From Phycisphaerales bacterium (GTDB taxonomy: Bacteria > Planctomycetota > Phycisphaerae > Phycisphaerales > UBA1924): DNA of 12,814 nt. The stretch lies in the NCBI GenBank assembly GCA_029260415.1, contig JAJDDH010000329.1:1-12814 (forward strand). The letters are read 5' to 3'. How positions within the stretch are numbered: position 1 is the stretch's first letter; each line of letters opens with the position of its first letter. A program made the position numbers and the translations under genes. Below, piece by piece: positions 5,702 to 12,544 of the stretch. The notes under the pieces were generated by a model, which was not told the origin of the DNA, made no database searches, and saw only the letters and a list, made by a program, of their open reading frames with translations.

Positions 5702-6478
5702 ATGAACACGTTCGAGACCCCTGTCTCACGCCTCAAGGCCGTGGCTGTGTTCGTCGCCACACTGTCAGCCATATCCACCTCCGCGTGGGCCGGCGCTGGC
5801 GACCCCATCGTCTCCTTCTGGGCGGGCAACTCCGAAGGCTCTGGCGCCTTCAACGTCGATATTTCTGACGCCCAGTTCAACAACGGTGAAATCGTCGTCT
5901 GGAACCTCATCGGTGGCCCCGTCGATATCATCGACGGCGGAAGCACCATCGCCACCATCACCTCCGCCCAGCTCACGCTGCAAGCGTTCAATGAAACACT
6001 CGGACAGAGCCTCATCGCCCTGTCCTTCAACGTCGCAGCCGGCGCCGCGGACACCGAGTTCACGATCTCCAGCTCGCTGATTGACAGCCTCAACATCCCC
6101 GGCGCCCTCGGCCGCGTGACCGGCACCTACTCCGTCACCGACGGAAATAACAACGGCGCCACGCTCACCGGTCTCCAGAACCGCGGCGGCCTCTACTCCG
6201 CCTTCTACAACGGCGGCAACACCTTCAACGAGCTCTTCTCCAGCGGCCCCTACGGTGTCGGCGCCAGCGCCTCCGACGGCGGCGCCCAAGACATCCCCAA
6301 CGTTGGCTTCTCGTCCGTCGGCGCCACCGTCAACGACATGTCCAGCCAGTGGCACTTCATGCTCACCGCGGGCGACCTCGCCGGTGGCACCAGCAACTAC
6401 ATCATAAGGGTCCCGGCTCCCTCGGGCCTCGCCCTGCTCGGCCTCTCCGGCCTGGTTGCCTCGCGTCGCCGCCGCTAA
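5702..6478 (+). CDS. Secreted protein with PEP-CTERM-like sorting tail, paralog B
   Basis: A 258-residue exported protein of unknown function, homologous to the preceding gene. Residues 1-30 form a signal peptide (hydrophobic core 13-27, AWA before GAG). The mature region is rich in Gly, Ala, Asn, Ser and Thr and has no Cys. The tail (238-258) is PAPS, a hydrophobic stretch (GLALLGLSGLVA) and RRRR, predicted to be handled by an exosortase-like system. Blocks shared with paralog A: LSFNVAAGAADTEFTISS (107-124), GATLTGLQNRGGLYSAFYNG (152-171), TFNELFSS (174-181), VNDMSSQWHFMLTAGDLAGG (210-229). The region 31-100 appears specific to this copy. The ribosome site is an unusual GAGAGAGAGAGAAG tract (5684-5697), 4 nt before the ATG. 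A strong intrinsic terminator follows. Adhesin, matrix or coat function is possible but not shown by the sequence. Confidence 0.9.
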   Translation: MNTFETPVSRLKAVAVFVATLSAISTSAWAGAGDPIVSFWAGNSEGSGAFNVDISDAQFNNGEIVVWNLIGGPVDIIDGGSTIATITSAQLTLQAFNETLGQSLIALSFNVAAGAADTEFTISSSLIDSLNIPGALGRVTGTYSVTDGNNNGATLTGLQNRGGLYSAFYNGGNTFNELFSSGPYGVGASASDGGAQDIPNVGFSSVGATVNDMSSQWHFMLTAGDLAGGTSNYIIRVPAPSGLALLGLSGLVASRRRR

Positions 6479-6506
6479 GCGAATCGCGACACTCTCCGAC
6501 ACTCCG

Positions 6507-6544
6507 ACACGGACCCGCTCACCGAGCGGGTCCGTGTTTGTTTT
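6507..6544 (+). terminator. Strong intrinsic terminator after paralog B
   Basis: ACACGGACCCGCT (6507-6519) pairs perfectly with AGCGGGTCCGTGT (6525-6537), a 13-bp stem with a 5-nt loop, followed by TTGTTTT. It begins 28 bp after the stop. On the other strand no T tract follows, so it serves mainly the plus strand, though the hairpin may also help end the convergent operon. Confidence 0.92.
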
Positions 6545-6571
6545 GCAGACCCCCCGAGACGATGGCTCCAC

Positions 6572-7750
6572 CTACGACGCGCCCGGCATGACCCGATCGA
6601 TCGGGAACGGGCTGGGCGCCCCGCCCAGCATCTCGACGGCCGCCGCACGCGCTGTCACAAACCCCATCGACATCCCGTGCCCGGTGAACCCGCCGCAGAA
6701 CCACGCACGCCCCGCCTCCACCCCCTCAACCTCAACCACCCCCACCAACGGCAGCCCGTCGCCCGTGAACCCCATCGTCCCCGCCCACCGCGCGATCACC
6801 TCAAACCGATCCGTGATCAACTCGCGCACAAACGCCTCGAGCCGGTCCTGCACCTCCGCCGTCACGTCCGGCGCGCAGCCGACCTCGCGCTCCGCGAAGT
6901 ACGTCCGGGCCCCCCCGAAGACGATCGTCCCCCCGGGCCCGGGTCGAAAGTACTCGGACCCGTGATTCGCGTAGTACGCCATGTCCAACCGCGCATCCCC
7001 GATCGGGCGTGCCGCGAGCATCTGGCCCCGGTGCGCCGTCACCCGCCCGCGCAGGCTCGGCACGAGCGCCGGCGCGTACGCATTCAGCGCCACAAGCACC
7101 CGCCCGCACCGCACCCGGACATCCGAGCACGCGACCGCAACGCCGTCATCCACACCCTCGATCGTGTGCGCCTCCTGGCCCGTGATCACCCGGGCCGATG
7201 CGAGCCTCGCGCGCAGCAGCCGCACCAGCTCGATCGGGCTGCACACCGCGTCACCGGGATTGACCAGGCCCGCCCGCACCTTCCCGCTCGTCCACAGCGA
7301 GTCGCCCGGTCCGTCCCCAGGCCCCAGCAGCGCCGCATCAAACCCGTCCTCGTGGAGCAGCTCGACCGATTCACGCAGCTGCGCCTCCTCGCCCTGACCC
7401 AGCGCGATCAGGCACGATGGACGCGTCTCAAACCCGGGCAGGTCACCAACGCCCTCGGCGCGCAGCGCCGCGAGATTCGCCTCGGTCCAGCGCCACAGCT
7501 CCTGCGCCCGCCCGCGCCCGTACGCCCGGCACGCCTGCGCATAGTTGTCCGCGGCGCCCCGGATCAGGTACCCCGCGTTCCGCCCGCTCGCGCCCGCGCC
7601 CACCTCGCTCGCCTCGAGCAGGATCACGCTCTTGCCCTGGCGCTCAAGCTCGAGCGCGGCGCTGAGCCCGCAGATCCCTCCGCCAACCACGCACACGTCG
7701 CACTCGAGCTCTTCCGGTTGTCGCGCACGCCGCCACAGACTCACACTCAC
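6572..7750 (-). CDS. FAD-dependent oxidoreductase of the DAO family (amine/amino-acid oxidase-like)
   Basis: Flavoenzyme of the D-amino acid oxidase / glycine oxidase / gamma-glutamylputrescine oxidase (PuuB/OrdL-like) superfamily, 392 residues, cytoplasmic. The N-terminal Rossmann motif is VVGGGICGLSAALELE (21-36), with the ribose-binding acid in LLEA (Glu46). GAGASGRNAGYL (51-62) is the typical second flavin-contact segment. The C-terminal part has RWAGTMGFTGDGLPLVG and FCGGFTGHGMSMGF, the conserved cofactor-closing segment. The exact amine substrate cannot be read from sequence. The start is a GTG at 7750 with AAAGGG 7 nt upstream; a second GTG two codons later is an alternative. It begins 30 bp after the pilT stop, so it is probably last in an operon of glycerate kinase, pilT and this gene. 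The 3' end faces the terminator of paralog B. Confidence 0.88.
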   Translation of the reverse strand: MSVSLWRRARQPEELECDVCVVGGGICGLSAALELERQGKSVILLEASEVGAGASGRNAGYLIRGAADNYAQACRAYGRGRAQELWRWTEANLAALRAEGVGDLPGFETRPSCLIALGQGEEAQLRESVELLHEDGFDAALLGPGDGPGDSLWTSGKVRAGLVNPGDAVCSPIELVRLLRARLASARVITGQEAHTIEGVDDGVAVACSDVRVRCGRVLVALNAYAPALVPSLRGRVTAHRGQMLAARPIGDARLDMAYYANHGSEYFRPGPGGTIVFGGARTYFAEREVGCAPDVTAEVQDRLEAFVRELITDRFEVIARWAGTMGFTGDGLPLVGVVEVEGVEAGRAWFCGGFTGHGMSMGFVTARAAAVEMLGGAPSPFPIDRVMPGAS

Positions 7751-7780
7751 CGACGAGCCCTTTCGCCAAGCACCGTGCTC

Positions 7781-8902
7781 TTAGCCCTTGATCCGCCCCA
7801 CGAGCGACTGCGCCTTGACCTGCACGCCCTTGAGCATGCTCTGCAGCGCCTCCCGGTTGGGCGCGAACTCCATCGCCCGCGTCAGCTCGATGTGCTCCTT
7901 CTCGACCAGCTCCGCCAGCGAGTCCGTGAAGCTCCGCATCCCCTCGCCCTTGCTCGTGGAGATCACCGCTGGCAGGTCCTCGTCCCGCCCGTCCCGGATC
8001 AGCTCGCGCACCATCGGGCTGGCCCGCAGCACCTCTGTCGCCGGGACCACCTTGGACTCGAACCCGTCCACCGTCGGGATCAGCCGCTGGGCGCAGATCG
8101 CCTTCATCGTCGCCGCCAGGCTCGATCGGATAAACCCCCGCTCGTCCTGCGGAAAGAACTCGAGCATCCGGTTGAACGCCTGCATCGTGTCGGCCGTGTG
8201 CAGCGTCGCGAACACCAGGTGCCCAGTCTCCGCCGCCTGGATGGCGCTCAGCACCGTCTCCTTGTCCCGCATCTCCCCGATGAAGATCACGTCCGGGTCC
8301 TGTCGCACCACGTACTTGAGCGCCGCGCTGAAGCTCTCCACGTCGATCCCGATCTCTCGCTGCGAGATGATCGACTTGTCAGACGTGAACCGGTACTCCA
8401 CCGGGTCCTCAACCGTGATGATGTTCACGCTCCGCGTGTGGTTGACCTGGTCCACCATCGCCGCCAGCGTGCTCGACTTGCCCGAGCCGGTCACCCCGAC
8501 GACCATCACCAGCCCCTCGCTCGACTTGCTCACGATGTCCTCGTAGACCTTGGGCAGGTGCAGCTCCGCGTACGTCGGGATCTCCGCCTTGACGCGCCGG
8601 ATCGCCGCGTGCGTGTGGTTGCCCGAGCGGAAAATGTTGATCCGGAACCGGTCCCCGCTGGGCAGGTGCCACGCGAAGTCCAGGTTCCCGCTGGCCGTGA
8701 ACCGGCGCTGCTGCTCCTCGCTCAGCAGCGGGTCCAGCAGGTGGTCCGCCTCGTCCTCGCTCAGCGGCTCCGAATCGATCGGTCGCAGCATCCCCCCCAC
8801 CCGGTACGTGGGCGGAATCCCCACCTTGATGTGCAGGTCCGACGCGTCCAGCCGCTCCATCGCCTCGAGCAGCTTCCGGATATTGACGCTCCCGGTAATC
8901 AT
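7781..8902 (-). CDS. pilT: Type IV pilus retraction ATPase PilT
   Basis: Hexameric secretion-type ATPase that powers pilus retraction (twitching, DNA uptake, surface sensing) at the cytoplasmic face of the pilus base. The 373 residues match PilT in length and motif order: N-terminal PAS-like domain (1 to about 100, with SDLHIKVGIPPTYRVGG), Walker A GVTGSGKS (136-143), Asp box ITVEDPVEY (162-170), Walker B DVIFIGE with Glu210, His box ETGHLVFATLHTADT (225-239). A form of the C-terminal AIRNLIRE motif is seen as PMVRELIRDGR (296-306), which argues for PilT rather than PilB. The start ATG has GGAGGTGG 4 nt upstream, directly preceded by a run of eight G. No other pilus gene is in the window. The gene starts 36 bp after the glycerate kinase stop and ends 30 bp before the oxidoreductase start. 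Confidence 0.96.
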   Translation of the reverse strand: MITGSVNIRKLLEAMERLDASDLHIKVGIPPTYRVGGMLRPIDSEPLSEDEADHLLDPLLSEEQQRRFTASGNLDFAWHLPSGDRFRINIFRSGNHTHAAIRRVKAEIPTYAELHLPKVYEDIVSKSSEGLVMVVGVTGSGKSSTLAAMVDQVNHTRSVNIITVEDPVEYRFTSDKSIISQREIGIDVESFSAALKYVVRQDPDVIFIGEMRDKETVLSAIQAAETGHLVFATLHTADTMQAFNRMLEFFPQDERGFIRSSLAATMKAICAQRLIPTVDGFESKVVPATEVLRASPMVRELIRDGRDEDLPAVISTSKGEGMRSFTDSLAELVEKEHIELTRAMEFAPNREALQSMLKGVQVKAQSLVGRIKG

Positions 8903-8906
8903 GCGG

Positions 8907-8920
8907 CCACCTCCCCCCCC
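8907..8920 (-). promoter_or_regulatory. pilT ribosome site fused to a run of eight G
   Basis: On the minus strand a G8 homopolymer (8913-8920) runs directly into AGGTGG, 4 nt before the pilT ATG at 8902. Length changes in the G tract would alter leader spacing but not the reading frame. Confidence 0.6.
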
Positions 8921-8938
8921 AGCATACCACGGGACCGC

Positions 8939-10258
8939 CTATTCCCCGCCGATCCCGATCAGCCCGATCATCACGTCATTCACGTTCGTCCCGCTCGCCC
9001 CGGTCCGGATCAGCCCCCCCGCCAGCCCAAGCCCCCGGTGGCTGTCGTGCTCCGCCAGGCACGCGCCAACCTCAACCCCGCGCAGTCGCAGGCGTGACCC
9101 GGTCTCCCCATCCACCACGCCCCCCGCCGCGTCCGTCGGCCCATCGATCCCGTCCGTCCCGAACGCGATCACACCCACGCCCGCGCGCCCCTCGATGTCC
9201 CCCGCCGCCGCGAGCGCCAGCTCCTGGCTCCGCCCGCCAAGCCCGGTCGCCTCGCCAACCGTCACCGTCGTCTCCCCGCCCCACACCACCGCCCGCGGGC
9301 GGTCATCGCCCTGGGCGAGCACGCGTCGCGCCAACGCGCGCCCGACCTCGCACGCGTCACCAGTGACTCCGAGCCGTGTCTCAACGACCTCGAACCCAAT
9401 CCCCTCCAGCGTTGCCGCCGCGCACCCGACCGCCGCCGCGTTGTTCCCCACGACCCGGTGCCGCACGCGATCCCAGAACGCCTCGCGCCCGTCACTCGTC
9501 TCCTCAATCTCCCCCGCTTCCCCGCGCGCCAGGTACGCCCCAACCCGATCGTGCGCCTCCAGCAGCCCCCGCGAACGCAGCACACCCAGCGCGTCCCCAA
9601 AGCTTGTCAAATCCGGCGCCGTTGGTCCTGACCCGATCACACCCAGCGGGTCACCCAGCACGTCCGACAGCACCAGCGACCAGTGCGCCCGCGCCCCCTG
9701 CCCCGCACGGGCCAGGGCGCCCCCCTTGAGCGTCTCGAGGTGCTTGCGAACACAGTTCAACGCCCCGATCGTTGCGCCCGAGCGCAGCAGCGCGTCCGTC
9801 ACCGCCCGGATGTCCTCCAGCCCGATCCCCGCGCCGGGCGCCGTCAGGTACGCCGACGCCCCGCCCGAGATCAGCGTGAGCAGCGTCTCGTCACATCCGC
9901 ACCCCTGCGCCACCGCCAGCGCCCGCTCAGCCGCCGCGACGTTGCGATCGGTCGCCAGCGGGTGATCCGCGCCCATCGCCTCGATCACCTCGGGCCGATC
10001 CGCCCAAGCCCCGATCACCGAATCCGGACCGATCACCACCCCGCGAACCACACGCTCGCCCAGCAGCCCCAGCGCCGCCCGCGCCATCCCCACGCTCCCC
10101 GTCCCCACCGCGATGAGCACCACCCGTTTGGAAGTGTCGAGCTCATCGGGCCACGCCCGGCGCACCAGCGACCCGGGCTCGCACGCCGTCATCACAGCGT
10201 CCACAACCACCGACGCGATCCGACCGGCCTCACCACCGCCATCAACCTGAACCAACAT
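8939..10258 (-). CDS. Glycerate 2-kinase (DUF4147/MOFRL family)
   Basis: ATP-dependent kinase that would convert D-glycerate to 2-phosphoglycerate, feeding glycolysis from glyoxylate, tartronate or serine-derived carbon. The family has often been mislabelled hydroxypyruvate reductase (TtuD). The protein has 439 residues, close to the family's usual length. N-terminal DUF4147 part: AVGTGSVGMARAAL (50-63), DHPLATDRN (98-106), LISGGASA (129-136), LNCVRKHLETLKGG (167-180), LSDVLGDPLGVIGSGPT (197-213). C-terminal MOFRL part: WGGETTVTV (326-334), GLGGRSQELALA (339-350), GTDGIDGPTDAAGG (367-380), RTGASGTNVNDV (418-429), where many relatives have GPTGTN. An in-frame TTG at 10273 is possible, but the ATG at 10258 has GGAAGG 6 nt upstream and is preferred. 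It is likely the first gene of an operon with pilT and an FAD oxidoreductase, and is divergent from the zinc-ribbon protein. Confidence 0.92.
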   Translation of the reverse strand: MLVQVDGGGEAGRIASVVVDAVMTACEPGSLVRRAWPDELDTSKRVVLIAVGTGSVGMARAALGLLGERVVRGVVIGPDSVIGAWADRPEVIEAMGADHPLATDRNVAAAERALAVAQGCGCDETLLTLISGGASAYLTAPGAGIGLEDIRAVTDALLRSGATIGALNCVRKHLETLKGGALARAGQGARAHWSLVLSDVLGDPLGVIGSGPTAPDLTSFGDALGVLRSRGLLEAHDRVGAYLARGEAGEIEETSDGREAFWDRVRHRVVGNNAAAVGCAAATLEGIGFEVVETRLGVTGDACEVGRALARRVLAQGDDRPRAVVWGGETTVTVGEATGLGGRSQELALAAAGDIEGRAGVGVIAFGTDGIDGPTDAAGGVVDGETGSRLRLRGVEVGACLAEHDSHRGLGLAGGLIRTGASGTNVNDVMIGLIGIGGE

Positions 10259-10328
10259 CGCCGCCCTTCCCAAGACGCTTCAGCCCTCGCGCCGTTCACA
10301 GTATCATGTCGCCGCCAGACCCGATCCC

Positions 10329-11168
10329 ATGACACCACCCCCCAAGATCTGCACGCTCTGCGCCCGAGACTGCTCGGCCATCCCCCGCGTCAAAGACGCG
10401 CACGGGAACTACATCTGCAAGGACTGCGAGCAAGCCCGCGCCGCCTCCAAGCTCACGCCCCGCTCGCCGGGCCCATCCGACGGCGTCGCCATCGAGCCCG
10501 ACCGCCCCACCTCGCGAGGCGTCTGCCCCAGCTGCTTCCGCCCACTCCCACCCGATACGGGCGTATGCGTCTCCTGCGCCACAGGCCTCAACCGCAAGCC
10601 CTCCCCCGATGGCTCCGGACCCACCTGCCAGAAATGCGGCTACGACCTCACCGGCGCCCGCTCCCTCATCTGCCCCGAGTGCGGTACAACCCAGCGCCCC
10701 CAATCCAGGAAGAACCTGGACATGTCCCGCCAGGTCATTCGAGACGCGTACGTCAAGCCCGTGCTGACCCTGATCATCGGGCTCATGCTCATCGTCGCGT
10801 TCCAGTTCGCGATCGGACGCCAGGAGGCGATCCCGCAGGTCCTCATCGCCGTCGTCGTCCAGTCCCTCGTCGGGCTCGTGATCTTCTGGATCTGCTCGCT
10901 GATCTGGATCGGCTTCGACGAGCCCTTCCACATCAACGTGCTGCGTCTGCTGGCGATCTACGCCATCTCGTGGGCGGCGCTGCTCGTCGCGGCCTCGCTC
11001 CCGCCGCTGCTCTGCTCGGCCATCATCTTCGTCCCCGCCGGGATCTTCGTGCTGCTACACAAGAAGATGCTCGACCTCGACCTCGCCGACGCCGCCCTCG
11101 TCGCCGTGTTCACGGGCATCGTCTGGGTCGCGGTCTTCGTCGTGATCCTCGGCCAGACCTACCTCTAA
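10329..11168 (+). CDS. Zinc-ribbon multi-pass membrane protein of unknown function
   Basis: A 279-residue protein with a Cys-rich cytosolic-type N-terminus and a membrane C-terminus. Six CxxC pairs are visible: 8-11, 30-33, 66-69, 80-83, 100-103 and 115-118, enough for three zinc ribbons. The last reads CQKCGYDLTG...CPECG, a form common in Planctomycetota membrane proteins. From about residue 142 on, hydrophobic segments at roughly 144-163, 169-195, 205-223, 226-243 and 255-275 suggest four or five transmembrane helices. No enzymatic motif is recognised. The ATG at 10329 lacks a visible Shine-Dalgarno sequence, so translation may depend on a short or leaderless transcript. The TAA stop overlaps the TAG stop of the convergent transporter gene by 4 nt. 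A role in sensing or binding a partner at the membrane is possible, but the sequence does not show it. Confidence 0.85.
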   Translation: MTPPPKICTLCARDCSAIPRVKDAHGNYICKDCEQARAASKLTPRSPGPSDGVAIEPDRPTSRGVCPSCFRPLPPDTGVCVSCATGLNRKPSPDGSGPTCQKCGYDLTGARSLICPECGTTQRPQSRKNLDMSRQVIRDAYVKPVLTLIIGLMLIVAFQFAIGRQEAIPQVLIAVVVQSLVGLVIFWICSLIWIGFDEPFHINVLRLLAIYAISWAALLVAASLPPLLCSAIIFVPAGIFVLLHKKMLDLDLADAALVAVFTGIVWVAVFVVILGQTYL

Positions 11169-12544
11169 AACACCAGCAGTCCAAGCGCCATCCACGCCCC
11201 CGCGAACACCATCACGATCGCTGTGTACCCCACGATGTCACGAGCCTTGGCCCCCGTGATCGCCAGCAGCGGCAGTGCCCAGAACGGCTGCAGCATGTTC
11301 GTCAGCTCGTCCCCGTACGCCACCGCCATCACCATCTTCCCCGGGCTCACCCCCGCCTCGACCGCCGCCCGCATCGCGATGGGCCCCTGCACCGCCCACT
11401 GCCCGCCCCCCGAGGGCACGAACAGATTGACCACCCCCGCCGACACCAGCGTCAGCAGCGGCAGCGTCGTCTGACTCGACCCGTCCGCCAGCGCCCCCGA
11501 CAGCTGCGCACTCAGCCCGCTCGCCGCCATCAGGCCCATGATCCCCGCGTACAGCGGGAACTGCAGGATGATCCCCGCGCACCCGCGCGCCGCGCTCTCC
11601 ACCGCCCGCACGTACCGCCCGGGCGTCCCGTGCAGCAGCAGCCCCAGCATCAGCACCGTCAGGTTCACCGTGTCGGGCGTCAGCCGCGTCACCCCGCTCG
11701 GGCCCTCGTCCGGGACGTAGTACCCCCACGCCCACCACCCGATCATCCCCACCAGGATCCACGACACCACGGGCGTGTCCTCGAGCGCCCGAGGCACGAG
11801 CGGCTTCCGCTCATCCGCCTCGGGCGTCGCCTCATCTGCGCCCACGCCGTACGCCGACGCGCCACGCACGTCCACCGCTCGCTTGGGGTGCATCAGCACC
11901 AGCAGCAGGGGCACGATCGCCAGCAGCCCCCCCGTCACAAACAGGTTCATGGGCGACAGCACCGTCTCCCGCATCGACAGCGCCCCGAACGGCGCGTCAG
12001 CCCCGAACACGTCAGCGATCTGCGCCTCGGTCGTCACCTTCAGCGGCGCACTCCCCGAGAACCCGCCATGAAAAACCAGCATCGCCATGTACCCCGCCGC
12101 CGCCAGCAGCGGGTAGTGCACCGCGACCCCGCGCCGCTCCATCGCGACCCCGACCCGGCGCGCCAGCAGCGCCCCCGCGATCAGCCCCAGCCCCCAGTTG
12201 AGCGACCCCAGACACACCGACACCAGCGCGACCAGCCCCACCGCCGATGCCGGTCCGTTCGGTTTCCCAGCCAGCCAGTCCAGACCCCGAGACACGGGCG
12301 GGCTGCTCGCCAGCGCGTGCCCCGTCACCAGGATCAGGCACATCTGCATCGCGAACTTCAGCAGCCCCGCGCTCCACACCCCTTCCGTCCCCGCCCAGGT
12401 CCGCACCGCCGCGTCCAGCCCCATGTCCGTGCGCACCAGCACGAGCACCAGCGTGACCAAGGTCAGCAGCACCGCCAGCACGAACGGGTCCGGCGCCGTC
12501 CTCCGAAACCCCTCGCTGATCTTCAACCCCAGCGCCGCAATCAC
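11165..12544 (-). CDS. atoE: Short-chain fatty acid transporter, AtoE family
   Basis: Inner-membrane carrier related to E. coli AtoE, thought to move short-chain fatty acids such as acetoacetate or butyrate. It has 459 residues with some 10-13 hydrophobic segments throughout, matching the family length. Diagnostic motifs: FRRTAPDPFVLAVLLT (13-28) at the N-terminus, LNWGLGLIAGALLAR (115-129), FHGGFSGSAPL (158-168), NLFVPSGGGQWAVQGP (373-388) and AYGDELTNMLQPFWALPLL (409-427). A hydrophilic loop of about 38 residues (219-256) lies between the two halves. The start is a GTG that overlaps the stop of the upstream aminotransferase in the sequence GTGA, with GGAGGGG shortly upstream, so the two genes are probably translationally coupled. 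The stop overlaps the convergent zinc-ribbon gene. No acetoacetyl-CoA transferase genes are visible nearby, so the physiological substrate is uncertain. Confidence 0.9.
   Translation of the reverse strand: MIAALGLKISEGFRRTAPDPFVLAVLLTLVTLVLVLVRTDMGLDAAVRTWAGTEGVWSAGLLKFAMQMCLILVTGHALASSPPVSRGLDWLAGKPNGPASAVGLVALVSVCLGSLNWGLGLIAGALLARRVGVAMERRGVAVHYPLLAAAGYMAMLVFHGGFSGSAPLKVTTEAQIADVFGADAPFGALSMRETVLSPMNLFVTGGLLAIVPLLLVLMHPKRAVDVRGASAYGVGADEATPEADERKPLVPRALEDTPVVSWILVGMIGWWAWGYYVPDEGPSGVTRLTPDTVNLTVLMLGLLLHGTPGRYVRAVESAARGCAGIILQFPLYAGIMGLMAASGLSAQLSGALADGSSQTTLPLLTLVSAGVVNLFVPSGGGQWAVQGPIAMRAAVEAGVSPGKMVMAVAYGDELTNMLQPFWALPLLAITGAKARDIVGYTAIVMVFAGAWMALGLLVF

Noticed and set aside
4715..6571. 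Minus-strand frames opposite the two sorting-tail protein genes
   Set aside because: No ribosome site or recognisable domain; the plus-strand genes have signal peptides, tails, ribosome sites and terminators.
6677..9097. Plus-strand open frame of about 800 codons
   Set aside because: Antisense to the oxidoreductase, pilT and glycerate kinase genes, which have clear motifs; its composition is Arg/His/Pro-rich shadow coding.
10299..10308. AGTATCATG as shared -10 core of divergent promoters for glycerate kinase and the zinc-ribbon gene
   Set aside because: Matches of 4 of 6 on each strand and no supporting -35 boxes.
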